From: Flavobacteriales bacterium
GTDB taxonomy: Bacteria > Bacteroidota > Bacteroidia > Flavobacteriales_F > PHOS-HE28
Length of the DNA: 36,537 nt
Direction of reading: 5' to 3'
NCBI GenBank assembly: GCA_020847755.1
Contig: JADLBK010000106.1
Coordinates: 1-36,537 of the forward strand
Shown piece after piece: positions 26,056 to 33,827 of the stretch. How positions within the stretch are numbered: the first letter of the stretch is position 1; every line of letters begins with the position of its first letter. Both the position numbers and the translations under genes were made by a program. The notes beneath the pieces were generated by a model, which saw nothing but the letters and a program-made list of their open reading frames with translations, did not search any database and was not told the origin of the DNA.

Positions 26056-26064
26056 GGGACCGCC

Positions 26065-26676
26065 ATGGACTTCCTCGCCCTCGACTTCGAGACCGCCACC
26101 ACGCAGCCGGACAGCCCCTGTGAACTGGGCATCGCCGTGGTGCGGGATGGCGTGGTGCGGGAGGTGCGGAACTGGCTCATCAAGCCGCCCCAATGGCCCT
26201 ACTTCAACCCGCACCACATCGCCGTGCATGGCATCCGCCCCGAGCATGTCGCCGATGCGCCCACCTGGACCGCCATCTGGCCCGAGGTGGCCGACCTCCT
26301 GCGGGACCGCATGGTGGTGGCCCACAATGCGGCGTTCGACATGAACGTGCTGCGCAGCACCTTGTGCGCGGCGGACATCGCCTTCACGCCGTTCGAGTAC
26401 TTCTGCAGCGTCAGCATGGCCCGCAAGGTCTGGCCGGGCCATCGTTCCTACGGGCTGTCGGCCATGTGCGCCCACCATGGGATCCCCCTGCGGCACCACC
26501 GTGCCGGCAACGATGCCGAGGCCACGGCCGAGCTCGTGCTGCGCGCGATCGGCGACCGCCCTTGGTTCGACATCACCCAGTTCCTGCACACCCACCGGGT
26601 GCGCATCGGTGCCTTCCATCCCGGCGGCCACCGCAGCCCCGGTGGAAAGGTGACGCCGGCCGGCGCGCTGCGCTGA
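26065..26676 (+). CDS. 3'-5' exonuclease, DEDDh family (DnaQ-like)
   Basis: A 203-residue DnaQ-like exonuclease. Exo I motif LDFETATTQPDS at residues about 5-16, Exo II VVAHNAAFDMNVLR in the middle and Exo III HHRAGNDAEATAEL with the His and Asp of the DEDDh set are all present, so a two-metal nuclease active site is expected. Such stand-alone proteins resemble the DNA polymerase III epsilon subunit but may act on DNA ends or RNA. The C-terminal ~35 residues are Gly/His/Arg-rich, without a domain. Start 26065 is chosen because Exo I starts right there. It converges on the serine hydrolase gene with a 1-nt gap. Confidence 0.92.
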   Translation: MDFLALDFETATTQPDSPCELGIAVVRDGVVREVRNWLIKPPQWPYFNPHHIAVHGIRPEHVADAPTWTAIWPEVADLLRDRMVVAHNAAFDMNVLRSTLCAADIAFTPFEYFCSVSMARKVWPGHRSYGLSAMCAHHGIPLRHHRAGNDAEATAELVLRAIGDRPWFDITQFLHTHRVRIGAFHPGGHRSPGGKVTPAGALR

Positions 26677-26677
26677 A

Positions 26678-27979
26678 CTACTCCTTCAGAAAGCGACGCA
26701 CCTCGGACCTCCCGCCCTGCACCAGCACGGTGTAGAGGCCGCGGTCCAAGCCGGACACGTCGATGCCGTCCCCCGTCCAGCGCACGGGCACCGAACGACC
26801 CATCGCGTCCCTCAGCTCCACGGCGGAACGGTCGCGGCCCGGCGGAAGGATGAGGTGCACCACCTCCTTCGCCGGGTTGGGATACAACTCCCATCCTGCG
26901 CTCGTTCCATGGGCGACCACGCCGGTGGCGCATGGCAACTGCTCGATCAACTGCCAGATCTCGTTGTTGAAGATGGTGGCCACGGAGAGGGCACCATACG
27001 CTTCGTTGCCCATGCGCACCACCACCATGTTGCGGCTCGGCACCACGTTCAGCAGCTGGTCGTTCTTGCCAAGGCCGCAGACCATGTCCACCGGCGCATC
27101 CGGCATGGCCGGCCCCTGGAATGCGAACTGCAGACCGGGGAGCATGTAGGTGGGCTGACCGTTCAGCCACCAGAGGTAGCCGTAGCTCTCATTCAGCCCC
27201 TGTGAGGGCGTGGTCATCGCTGTGAAGTAGGCCGTGTCGTGCAATACCGTATCGGTGGACCAGATCCCGCGGTTCAGTGCCAGAAGGCCGTACCGCGCCA
27301 TGGCCCGGGCCCTGCTGAAGTAGACGTTATTGTATCCCAGAGGCAGCCACAGCCCGTCCATGCCGATCCTGTTCCGGAGGCGCGTGTTGAAGTAGTTGCC
27401 GAAACTGGTGCCGGTCGCATTGGCGATCACGTCGTCCAGCAGGGTGTATGGCGCGTTGTGGTAGGCCCAGCGGGTGCCGGCGTCGGCCAGGTAGTGCAGG
27501 CAGGCAGGGTCGGTGCAGTCCACATCGGCCACGCCTTCATCCAGTCCGGAGGTCATGGTCAGCTGGTCCCGGACGGTGATCAGTGCTTCCTGCTGCGGGG
27601 TGCAGCTGGTCCAACCCGTGCCCAGGTAGGTGCTGCTGGGCTGATCGATGTCCAGGTAGCCCTCCTCCTGTGCGATGCCGGTGAGCATGGCCGTGAGCGT
27701 CTTCCCCGCGCTGGCCCAGTACCACAGGCTGTCCTGCGTGAAGGTGCCGTAATAGTGCTCGATCACGATCTTCCCGTCCTTCAGGATCAGGAAGGCCTTG
27801 GTGTTCCGCGCGCCCACGAAGTCGATCAGGCTGTCAATACGGTCCGGGCACCAGCCCAGGCTGGCCGGACTGAGCGTGTCCCACGTCCCAGGCCCGATCG
27901 GCGGGAAGTACAGCGACTGTCCGGCGACAGGGCCGGTGACGAGCATCGAGAGGCCGGCGAAGAGGATCGTGCTGCGCAT
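26678..27979 (-). CDS. Secreted serine hydrolase (class C beta-lactamase fold) with T9SS sorting domain
   Basis: A 433-residue protein. Signal peptide MRSTILFAGLSMLVTGPVAGQ, then a beta-lactamase/penicillin-binding-like domain (about residues 40-350) with the SxxK motif SAGK (Ser90, Lys93) and the YxN motif YHN (Tyr173-Asn175). The C-terminal ~70 residues (from about ELYPNPAKEV to VRRFLKE) are a T9SS type A sorting domain, so the enzyme is exported through the outer membrane. The substrate could be a D-amino-acid peptide or an ester; beta-lactam resistance should not be assumed. Start 27979 is chosen for the signal peptide. It follows the cytochrome gene by 30 nt. Confidence 0.92.
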   Translation of the reverse strand: MRSTILFAGLSMLVTGPVAGQSLYFPPIGPGTWDTLSPASLGWCPDRIDSLIDFVGARNTKAFLILKDGKIVIEHYYGTFTQDSLWYWASAGKTLTAMLTGIAQEEGYLDIDQPSSTYLGTGWTSCTPQQEALITVRDQLTMTSGLDEGVADVDCTDPACLHYLADAGTRWAYHNAPYTLLDDVIANATGTSFGNYFNTRLRNRIGMDGLWLPLGYNNVYFSRARAMARYGLLALNRGIWSTDTVLHDTAYFTAMTTPSQGLNESYGYLWWLNGQPTYMLPGLQFAFQGPAMPDAPVDMVCGLGKNDQLLNVVPSRNMVVVRMGNEAYGALSVATIFNNEIWQLIEQLPCATGVVAHGTSAGWELYPNPAKEVVHLILPPGRDRSAVELRDAMGRSVPVRWTGDGIDVSGLDRGLYTVLVQGGRSEVRRFLKE

Positions 27980-28009
27980 GACGCTTGGACGGCGGAACGG
28001 CCCCAAGGT

Positions 28010-28474
28010 TCACTTCGTCAGGTCCGGCGCCAGCGGAACGTAGAGCTTCTTGATCCGCACCAGCGGACCGGGGCAGGCCACGGTATGGCAGTTCGCGCAG
28101 CCCTGCACCGTGGCGTTGAAGGTGCTCAAGCGATCGGCGGCCGGTGCATCGTATAGCGCCTTCAACTGGACGAGGTAGTGGTCGGCGAACGCATCGAACG
28201 CGGCCCGGTCGATGTCGAGCTTGCCGTCCGTGGGTGTCGCGGTGTGCATCGCCGTGAAGCCGGCCGGGTAGGGGAGCAGCTCGTCCCCCCGCTCCAGACG
28301 AAGCCGCGTGCTGTCGGTGAAGGCCGTCATCTCGCGCATCAACAGCGCCAGCTCGCTCGGGGGCTTCAGGCCTTTCTGCTCGACGCGCGGTCCTGTGCGG
28401 AACGCGGCGAGGAGAGGGAGCAGCGCCACCGCCAGGATGGCAGGTGTACGCGCCTTGTCACGGATCTTGCTCAT
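28010..28474 (-). CDS. Mono-haem c-type cytochrome-like exported protein
   Basis: A 154-residue protein with an N-terminal signal or anchor (TPAILAVALLPLLAAF, about residues 10-25) and one haem-binding motif CANCH (Cys126, Cys129, His130) close to the C-terminus, followed by ACPGPLVRIKKLYVPL. The helical middle section (ELALLMREMTAFTDSTRLRLERG, FADHYLVQLKALYDA) and a C-terminal CxxCH resemble cytochrome c' -type four-helix bundles. It probably transfers electrons or binds a gas ligand in the periplasm; no partner oxidase is in the window. A -7-like element lies 7 nt upstream of the ATG. It is probably cotranscribed with the serine hydrolase. Confidence 0.82.
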   Translation of the reverse strand: MSKIRDKARTPAILAVALLPLLAAFRTGPRVEQKGLKPPSELALLMREMTAFTDSTRLRLERGDELLPYPAGFTAMHTATPTDGKLDIDRAAFDAFADHYLVQLKALYDAPAADRLSTFNATVQGCANCHTVACPGPLVRIKKLYVPLAPDLTK

Positions 28475-28481
28475 GCGGCAT

Positions 28482-28489
28482 CAAAGTAA
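28482..28489 (-). promoter_or_regulatory. -7-like element for the cytochrome gene
   Basis: The minus strand reads TTACTTTG, one mismatch to TAnnTTTG, 7 nt before the ATG at 28474. It is divergent from the rhomboid promoter. Confidence 0.5.
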
Positions 28490-28518
28490 GGGGTCCGGCC
28501 GGTTCGTTACCCGGCGGC

Positions 28519-28526
28519 GACCTTCG
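28519..28526 (+). promoter_or_regulatory. -7-like element for the rhomboid gene
   Basis: GACCTTCG has two mismatches to TAnnTTTG, but it ends 4 nt before the ATG at 28531. The 12 nt CCTTCGCCCCAT are identical at the YfiT/DinB start. Confidence 0.4.
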
Positions 28527-28530
28527 CCCC

Positions 28531-29343
28531 ATGCAAGCACCGGACCACTCCGTCGCCGATCCACAGCGCAGGCGCATCCTCACTGCGGCCATCCTGCCCG
28601 CACTGGCCGTGCTTCTGCTGTGGATGGTTCATTTGGTCGCCGAGGCCTACGACCTGCACCTGGCCCAGTACGGGCTTTGGCCCAGGCATGCGGAGGGCCT
28701 GCCGGGCATCCTGCTCGCCCCCTTCATCCACGGCGACCTGGAGCACCTCTTCAACAATTCGGTCCCCCTGTTCGTGCTGGGCTGGTGCCTGGTGTACTTC
28801 TATCCGCGTGCCGCCGGCCGCGTCACCCTGGGCATCTGGCTGCTCACCGGCCTGTGGGTGTGGATCAGTGCCCGGGCCGACCGGCATATCGGGGCCAGCG
28901 GCGTGGTGTACGGGCTGGCGGCGTTCCTCTTCGCCAGCGGGGTGCTGCGCCGCCAGCGGGCCCTCATGGCCATCGCCATGCTCGTGGTGTTCCTCTACGG
29001 CGGCCTCATCTGGGGCGTCTTCCCCATCGCACCCCGCATGAGCTGGGAAAGCCACCTCTGGGGCGGGTTGGCCGGGCTGGCCATGGCCATCGTGTACCGC
29101 AAGGTGCCCCCGGCCTTCCTGCCCGACCGCACGTCGGAGGCCCTCGATGATCCTGAGGAAAGGGATGTCGCCGACGGGCTCGATGCTGCACCGGCAGGGC
29201 CGCGCATCCGGATCGTGTACGAGGCCGACCCCGGCGATGAGGTGGATGACGAGGAACTGCGGTGGAAACGCGAACTGGGCCGGCGCACCGAACTGGACGA
29301 CCGAAGGACCGACAGCACCTGGCCGGTCGAGGGTCCCTACTGA
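28531..29343 (+). CDS. Rhomboid family intramembrane serine protease
   Basis: A 270-residue polytopic inner-membrane protein. Rhomboid features: HGDLEHLFNNSVPL (about 68-80, the conserved His-Asn helix), the catalytic serine motif IGASGVVYG (Ser123) and the catalytic His175 in SHLWGGLAG. About six hydrophobic segments lie between residues 18 and 190. The last ~75 residues form an acidic, soluble tail (ALDDPEERDVADGLD, DEVDDEELRWKRELGRR) with no known domain. Rhomboids cleave transmembrane substrates within the membrane; the substrate is unknown. Start 28531 gives the expected N-terminus; a longer frame at 28444 overlaps the divergent cytochrome gene. The end overlaps the META gene by 7 nt. 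Confidence 0.93.
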   Translation: MQAPDHSVADPQRRRILTAAILPALAVLLLWMVHLVAEAYDLHLAQYGLWPRHAEGLPGILLAPFIHGDLEHLFNNSVPLFVLGWCLVYFYPRAAGRVTLGIWLLTGLWVWISARADRHIGASGVVYGLAAFLFASGVLRRQRALMAIAMLVVFLYGGLIWGVFPIAPRMSWESHLWGGLAGLAMAIVYRKVPPAFLPDRTSEALDDPEERDVADGLDAAPAGPRIRIVYEADPGDEVDDEELRWKRELGRRTELDDRRTDSTWPVEGPY

Positions 29344-29768
29344 GCGCGCAGGACGGCCAACTCGCGATCGCCCTGCATCAGGCGCAGCACATCACCGTCC
29401 AGGCTGTAGCCATCGGTGGCGCGCAGCGCGGAGGTGAACTTCCCCTCCAGCTCCATGGTCTCCTGGCAATACATCTTCGTGGCGCCCATCTGCGCGAACT
29501 TCAACGATGAGCCATCCAGGGCGAACGAACCGAAGAGCTGGTTGCAGCCGCCCTTGCCGGAGACCTGATCGCCCTCGGCCAGCTGCAGGTAAGGTGTTCG
29601 CTCACCGAGGCTCTGGTCGATGGGCGCGCCGTTCAGCGTTTGAAGCACCCACTTGGAGCCGATGAGCTTGGCCAGGGCGTTGCCTGGCGTCCCGCCGCCG
29701 TCCTTGCCCTCGTTGCAGGTTCCGGCCATCAGGGTCAGGGCCACGGCCAGCGACACCAAGGTCCGCAT
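29337..29768 (-). CDS. META-domain lipoprotein (HslJ-like)
   Basis: A 143-residue exported protein: MRTLVSLAVALTLMAGTCNEG looks like a lipoprotein signal (Cys18 preceded by AGT, slightly off the usual lipobox). The mature part is a META domain: IGSKWVLQTLNGAPI, LQLAEGDQVSGKGGCNQLFGSF with the typical GxxGCNxxxG motif, FAQMGATKMYCQETMELEGKFTSAL, ending LRLMQGDRELAVL. HslJ and related META proteins are linked to novobiocin and heat resistance, but the biochemical role is unknown. It follows dnaN by 4 nt on the same strand and is thus probably read from the dnaN promoter. It converges on the rhomboid gene. Confidence 0.9.
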   Translation of the reverse strand: MRTLVSLAVALTLMAGTCNEGKDGGGTPGNALAKLIGSKWVLQTLNGAPIDQSLGERTPYLQLAEGDQVSGKGGCNQLFGSFALDGSSLKFAQMGATKMYCQETMELEGKFTSALRATDGYSLDGDVLRLMQGDRELAVLRAQ

Positions 29769-29772
29769 GCGA

Positions 29773-30957
29773 TCAGTTGTTCAGCATCACCGGCATCACC
29801 AGCATCAGGACGTCCTCGCCCACTTCGCCCGGCTCGCTGGGCAGGATGATGCCGGCCCGGTTGGGCGCGCTCATCTCCAGCACGACATGCTCGCTGGTGA
29901 GGTTGTTCAGCATGTCCATGAGGAAGCGGCTGTTGAAGCCGATCGTCATGTCCTCGCCCTCGTAGCTGCAGGTGAGCTTTTCGTTGGCCTCGTTGGCGAA
30001 GTCCAGATCCTCGGCGCTCACCGCGAGCTGGCTGCCCGCGATGCTCAGCCGCACCTGGTGCGTGGTCTTGTTGCTGAAGATGCTCACTCGGCGGATCGAG
30101 CTCAGGAACGACGCGCGGTCGATCGTGAGCTTGTTCGGGTTCTTTTTGGGGATCACCGCCTCGTAGTTCGGGTACTTGCCGTCGATCAGGCGGCATACCA
30201 GCACCAGGTTGTCGAAGGTGAAGGAGGCGTTGTTCTCGTTGTAGCTCACCGCCACTTCCGCGTTGGTGGCCGCCAGCACGTTCTTCAAGAGGTTCAGCGG
30301 CTTCTTGGGCACGATGAAGCTTGCGGGCTTGTCGGCCCGCACGTCCGTGCGCATGTACCGCACCAGCTTGTGCGCGTCGGTGGCCACGAAGCGCACGGCC
30401 TCCTCACCCAGCTCGAAGAAGATGCCGCTCATCACCGGGCGCAGGTCATCGTTGCCGGTGGCGAAGAGCGTCTTGTTGATGGCCATGGCCAGGGTGCCGG
30501 CCGGCAGCAGGAACCGGGAGGGGTCCTCCAGCGTGGGGCTCTTGGGGAACTCCGCCCCGCTGAAGCCGGTCATCTTGTACTTGCCCTGATCGCTGCTGAT
30601 CTCCACCCCGTGGTGCTTGCCGTCGATGCTGAAGGTGAGCGGCTGCTCGGGGAAGGCCTTCAGGGTATCCAGCAGGATGCGCGCAGGAATGGCCACGCTC
30701 CCCTTGTCCTTGGCCTCCACCGCCATGGTGGCCGTCATGGTGGTCTCCAGGTCGGAGGCCGTCAGGGTGAGCTGCTTGCCGTCCACCTCGAACAGGAAGT
30801 TGTCGAGGATGGGCAGGGTGTTGCTGCTGGCCAGGACCCCTTGCAGCATCTGGAGCTGCTTGAGCAGGGCGTTGCTGGAGACGATGAACTTCATTCCGGA
30901 ACGGGATGTGGGTTGCGCTTTGGCCGTGGTCTCCACGGTCGCAGTGTCTTCGGACAT
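29773..30957 (-). CDS. dnaN: DNA polymerase III beta sliding clamp
   Basis: DnaN forms the ring-shaped dimer that tethers DNA polymerase III and many repair factors to DNA. The conserved body begins MKFIVSSNALLKQLQ and runs 373 residues to VLMLVMPVMLNN; features include LPILDNFLFEV, FVATDAHKLVRY, VIPKKNPNKL and the C-terminal cleft segment. The frame is open 21 codons further upstream (MSEDTATVETTAKAQPTSRSG), a low-complexity extension not usual for DnaN, so 30894 is the alternative start and matches homologues; neither start has a Shine-Dalgarno. A perfect -7 element is 41 nt before 30957. Downstream, the META gene follows after 4 nt. Confidence 0.96.
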   Translation of the reverse strand: MSEDTATVETTAKAQPTSRSGMKFIVSSNALLKQLQMLQGVLASSNTLPILDNFLFEVDGKQLTLTASDLETTMTATMAVEAKDKGSVAIPARILLDTLKAFPEQPLTFSIDGKHHGVEISSDQGKYKMTGFSGAEFPKSPTLEDPSRFLLPAGTLAMAINKTLFATGNDDLRPVMSGIFFELGEEAVRFVATDAHKLVRYMRTDVRADKPASFIVPKKPLNLLKNVLAATNAEVAVSYNENNASFTFDNLVLVCRLIDGKYPNYEAVIPKKNPNKLTIDRASFLSSIRRVSIFSNKTTHQVRLSIAGSQLAVSAEDLDFANEANEKLTCSYEGEDMTIGFNSRFLMDMLNNLTSEHVVLEMSAPNRAGIILPSEPGEVGEDVLMLVMPVMLNN

Positions 30958-30998
30958 GGTGGTCGGGATGGTACCGCCACAGGATGCGGCGGGGTGGG

Positions 30999-31006
30999 CA
31001 AAGATA
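30999..31006 (-). promoter_or_regulatory. -7 promoter element for dnaN
   Basis: The minus strand reads TATCTTTG, a perfect TAnnTTTG. It gives a leader of about 38 nt to ATG 30957 or about 101 nt to ATG 30894. Confidence 0.65.
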
Positions 31007-31035
31007 GCCGGGCACCCTCCCCGGGACCCCCTGTT

Positions 31036-31064
31036 TTATCAACAAGGACGGGGGTTTTTCCACA
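31036..31064 (+). promoter_or_regulatory. Pair of DnaA-box-like 9-mers upstream of dnaN
   Basis: TTATCAACA (31036-31044, one mismatch to TTATCCACA) and TTTTCCACA (31056-31064, fits TTWTNCACA) are in the same orientation with starts 20 bp apart, about two helical turns. They lie 30-58 bp upstream of the dnaN -7 element and directly abut the stop codon of the DUF4340 gene. They may be DnaA sites for dnaN control or part of an origin. Confidence 0.5.
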
Positions 31065-32093
31065 TCATGGCGCCTGCCGGAGCAGGGCCTCCCGCGGCAC
31101 CAGGAGCCTGTCGGCCCCCAGACGCTGCACCGCCACGAGCACCGTGTCGTCCACGGTGGCGTATACCCGGTCCACATCGTTCTCCTTCAGCAGGTTGCCC
31201 ATGGCGTCGCGCTGCCCCACGTAGGCCCCCTTCGCCCAGAACGGGATCGTGCGTTCATCGCCGTTCCGCCGCACCAGCGTCAGGCGGTGGAGGGGCGTGC
31301 TGCGCATCACCGAGTCACGCTCCGCCGGGGTCAGCTGTCGTTCCACGTATTCGAAGTTCAGGCCACCCAGGGGCAGCAGCATGTCGCGCACCGCCGCGGT
31401 GTCCATCGGGAGCACCGCGCCGGCCTCGTCGAGCAGGGTGGGGGTGCCGCGCTCATCCAGCGTCACCCGGAAGCCGGCGCCCGGCGTCGCGGGGCGCTCC
31501 ACCCGCACCTCGCGCAGCGCCGCCAGGTCGCGCTCCTGCAGCAGAATGCTGCTGCGCCAGACGTCCAGGTCCACATGGAAGCGCGGCGTCAGGTAGCCGG
31601 TGAAGCCGCTCATGCCCATGACGAAGGGGACCGCGGAACGGCCGGTGCCGGGCTTCTCCAGCAGCATGTAGGTGCCGAAGTGGTCCTTCGTGGAGTGCCC
31701 CACGAACCAGATGCGGTCGGGACGGTCGCCGCCGGTGTAGATCTCCACACGCTTGGCCGTGCCCGCCATCACCCGCAGCACGTTGGCCTCGGCGCTCTTG
31801 GGCACCGGGGCCCGCACCTCCACCCGCAGGAAGGTCTTGAGCAACAGGTTCACCTGGATCGGGTTGGCCTCCAGCCGCCCGTTCACCGTCCAACCACCCT
31901 CCTCGCTGCGCCGCAGGTCCACGGTCCGCCCATCAGGCTCCGCGATGAAGATGCGGTCCACTGCGGCCGTGTCAGCCACGGCGAAATCGGTGAGGGGGCC
32001 GCTGAGGGTCGTGCCCGTATCGCGCATCGCCAGCCACCAGGCCAGCGCGGCGAGGATCAGCGCGGTCAGGACGAGGAGAAGGGTGCGTTTCAT
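31065..32093 (-). CDS. DUF4340-like membrane-anchored protein
   Basis: A 342-residue protein with an N-terminal membrane anchor (MKRTLLLVLTALILAALAWWLAM) and a large extracytoplasmic part resembling DUF4340, a domain often found beside GldG-type ABC transporter genes. Seen: FAVADTAAVDRIFIAEPDG, WTVNGRLEANPIQVNLLLKTF, IWFVGHSTKDHFGTYMLLEKPG and a second, weaker repeat of the pattern in the C-terminal half (YVERQLTPAERDSV, VYATVDDTVLVAVQRLG). Its ATG overlaps the gldG stop by 4 nt, so it is the third gene of a gldF-gldG unit. Likely a partner of the GldFG complex in the envelope; the function is not known. Confidence 0.82.
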   Translation of the reverse strand: MKRTLLLVLTALILAALAWWLAMRDTGTTLSGPLTDFAVADTAAVDRIFIAEPDGRTVDLRRSEEGGWTVNGRLEANPIQVNLLLKTFLRVEVRAPVPKSAEANVLRVMAGTAKRVEIYTGGDRPDRIWFVGHSTKDHFGTYMLLEKPGTGRSAVPFVMGMSGFTGYLTPRFHVDLDVWRSSILLQERDLAALREVRVERPATPGAGFRVTLDERGTPTLLDEAGAVLPMDTAAVRDMLLPLGGLNFEYVERQLTPAERDSVMRSTPLHRLTLVRRNGDERTIPFWAKGAYVGQRDAMGNLLKENDVDRVYATVDDTVLVAVQRLGADRLLVPREALLRQAP

Positions 32094-33826
32094 GCGGCTT
32101 TGGTGTAGCGCCGCTTGCGCAGCAGGTGGAACAACAGCCCCGCGAGGATCACCACCAGGCTGGGCACCACCAGGTTCACCACCTGCCAGAGCGCCCGCTC
32201 CCCCGCGCTGCGCACGGGGTCCAGCTGACGCAGGGTGATCGCCCGCGACCGCAGGCTGATCAGGCTCCGGTCGTCCAGCAGGTAGTTCACCGCGTTCACC
32301 AGCAGCTCGCGGTTGCCGTAGATCTTGGCGTTGGCATAGCGGTCGTAGCCCAGCATGTAGTACATGCCCTTGGCCGGGTCCACCCGGTTCTCGATGACGT
32401 CGCCGTCGCTGATCACCAGCTGGCTCGTGGGCCTCCCCTTCGCCCGGTACTGCGGGTCGCCCTCCGTCAGGAAGCGCTCCGTAAGCCTTCCCGCGAAGGC
32501 CGAGGTGAAGGGACCTTCCAAAAGCACCGCCACCGGCGCCGGCGTGCCCTTTTTGTCCAGCCCCAACTGCAGCTCCACGATGTTCAGGGCGACGCGCACC
32601 GGGTTGCGGAGCACGCGGTTGTAAGGGCTCGTCGTCAGCAGGATGGTCTTGCGGACGCTGTCCGTGCCGATCGTGTCCATGCTGCTCACGAAGCGCGTGT
32701 GCACCGGGTCGATGTTGTTCACGATCGGGTGGCCGGCCTGCGGGATCAGCACGGGCTCGAAGTACCACGGAAAGCGCTCCAGCTTGCGCTGGTTGCCGTA
32801 GGGTGTGGTGAAGATCTCGATGGGCGCGCAGCTGCGGTCCAGCAGCAGGTCGTTGTTGATGCGCACCCCGTAGGCGAACAGCAGCTGGTCCACGCCCAGC
32901 TCCATGGCGGTGGCCATGCTGTACTGGTTGCGACGCAGGCTGTCCAGGTTGGCGTTCATGGCGTCCAGCAGCCACAGCACCTTGCCGCCGTTCATCACGA
33001 ACTGGTCGATGATGTACAGGTCCTTTTCGGGGAACACGCTGTCGGGCTTGGCCACGATGAGCAGGTCCCAGCGGTTGGTGCGGTAGCGCGCGCCCTCCAG
33101 GCGGTCGCTCAGGCTGCCCAGCTGCCCGTCGATCCGCACCCGGCTCACATCGTAGTGCTCGCCCAGCAACGTGGCCACATCCCGCACCTGGATGGGCTCC
33201 AGCTCGCCGTGGCCCTCCAGGAAGGCGATGCGCGGCCGCTCCTTGCGCGTCAGCTGCCGGATGGCGCTGCCCAGCTCGAACTCCAGGTTGTTGATCGACC
33301 GGTTCACCATGTCCGCGTCGGGGGTGCGCAGCTGGGTCTTCAGCAGCTGCACGGCCACCGTGCGGCCCTTGGTGGTCACCAGCGCGCCGGGGAACACGAT
33401 CTTCTCGCTGTGGCCGTCCTTCTCGCGGATGCGGATGCTGCTGTACTGCAGGCCCTGTTTCTCCAGCGTGGCGTACACCTCCTGCCTCACCTTCGCGTCC
33501 GGGTCGGCGCTGGGGTCGATGAAGGTGAAGTCCAGCTTGTCCGGACCGAGCACGCGCATCTCGTCGAGCAGCTCGCGCGTGGCCTCGCTCAGGCGTCGCA
33601 GGTCGGCCGGCAGGTCGCCCGCCAGATACACCTTCACGTACACCCGGTCGTCCAGCCCGGCGATCAGTTCGCGGGTGGTGTCCTTCAGGGTGTAGCGTTC
33701 CTCGCTGGTGAGGTCGGCCCGCAGCCGCACGAAACCGGCGATGAAGAGCAGCAGCAGCACGATGCCCACGCCGGCCACCAGTTCGGTGAGGTCGCGCAGG
33801 CGGGGGGAGCGGCCGGGGCGTGCCAT
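32090..33826 (-). CDS. gldG: Gliding-motility ABC transporter auxiliary protein GldG
   Basis: A 578-residue protein of the GldG/ABC-type uncharacterised transporter family. One N-terminal transmembrane helix (about residues 15-33) is followed by a large periplasmic domain (DDRVYVKVYLAGDLPADLRRL, FTFIDPSADPD, RPRIAFLEGHGELEP, WDLLIVAKPDSVFPEKDLYIIDQFV), and a second helix close to the C-terminus (NLVVPSLVVILAGLLFHLL) ends in basic residues. With GldA (ATPase, not in the window) and GldF, it forms an ABC transporter required for gliding in Flavobacterium. gldF ends 1 nt upstream and DUF4340 overlaps downstream. Gene presence alone does not prove motility. Confidence 0.93.
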   Translation of the reverse strand: MARPGRSPRLRDLTELVAGVGIVLLLLFIAGFVRLRADLTSEERYTLKDTTRELIAGLDDRVYVKVYLAGDLPADLRRLSEATRELLDEMRVLGPDKLDFTFIDPSADPDAKVRQEVYATLEKQGLQYSSIRIREKDGHSEKIVFPGALVTTKGRTVAVQLLKTQLRTPDADMVNRSINNLEFELGSAIRQLTRKERPRIAFLEGHGELEPIQVRDVATLLGEHYDVSRVRIDGQLGSLSDRLEGARYRTNRWDLLIVAKPDSVFPEKDLYIIDQFVMNGGKVLWLLDAMNANLDSLRRNQYSMATAMELGVDQLLFAYGVRINNDLLLDRSCAPIEIFTTPYGNQRKLERFPWYFEPVLIPQAGHPIVNNIDPVHTRFVSSMDTIGTDSVRKTILLTTSPYNRVLRNPVRVALNIVELQLGLDKKGTPAPVAVLLEGPFTSAFAGRLTERFLTEGDPQYRAKGRPTSQLVISDGDVIENRVDPAKGMYYMLGYDRYANAKIYGNRELLVNAVNYLLDDRSLISLRSRAITLRQLDPVRSAGERALWQVVNLVVPSLVVILAGLLFHLLRKRRYTKAA

Positions 33827-33827
33827 G

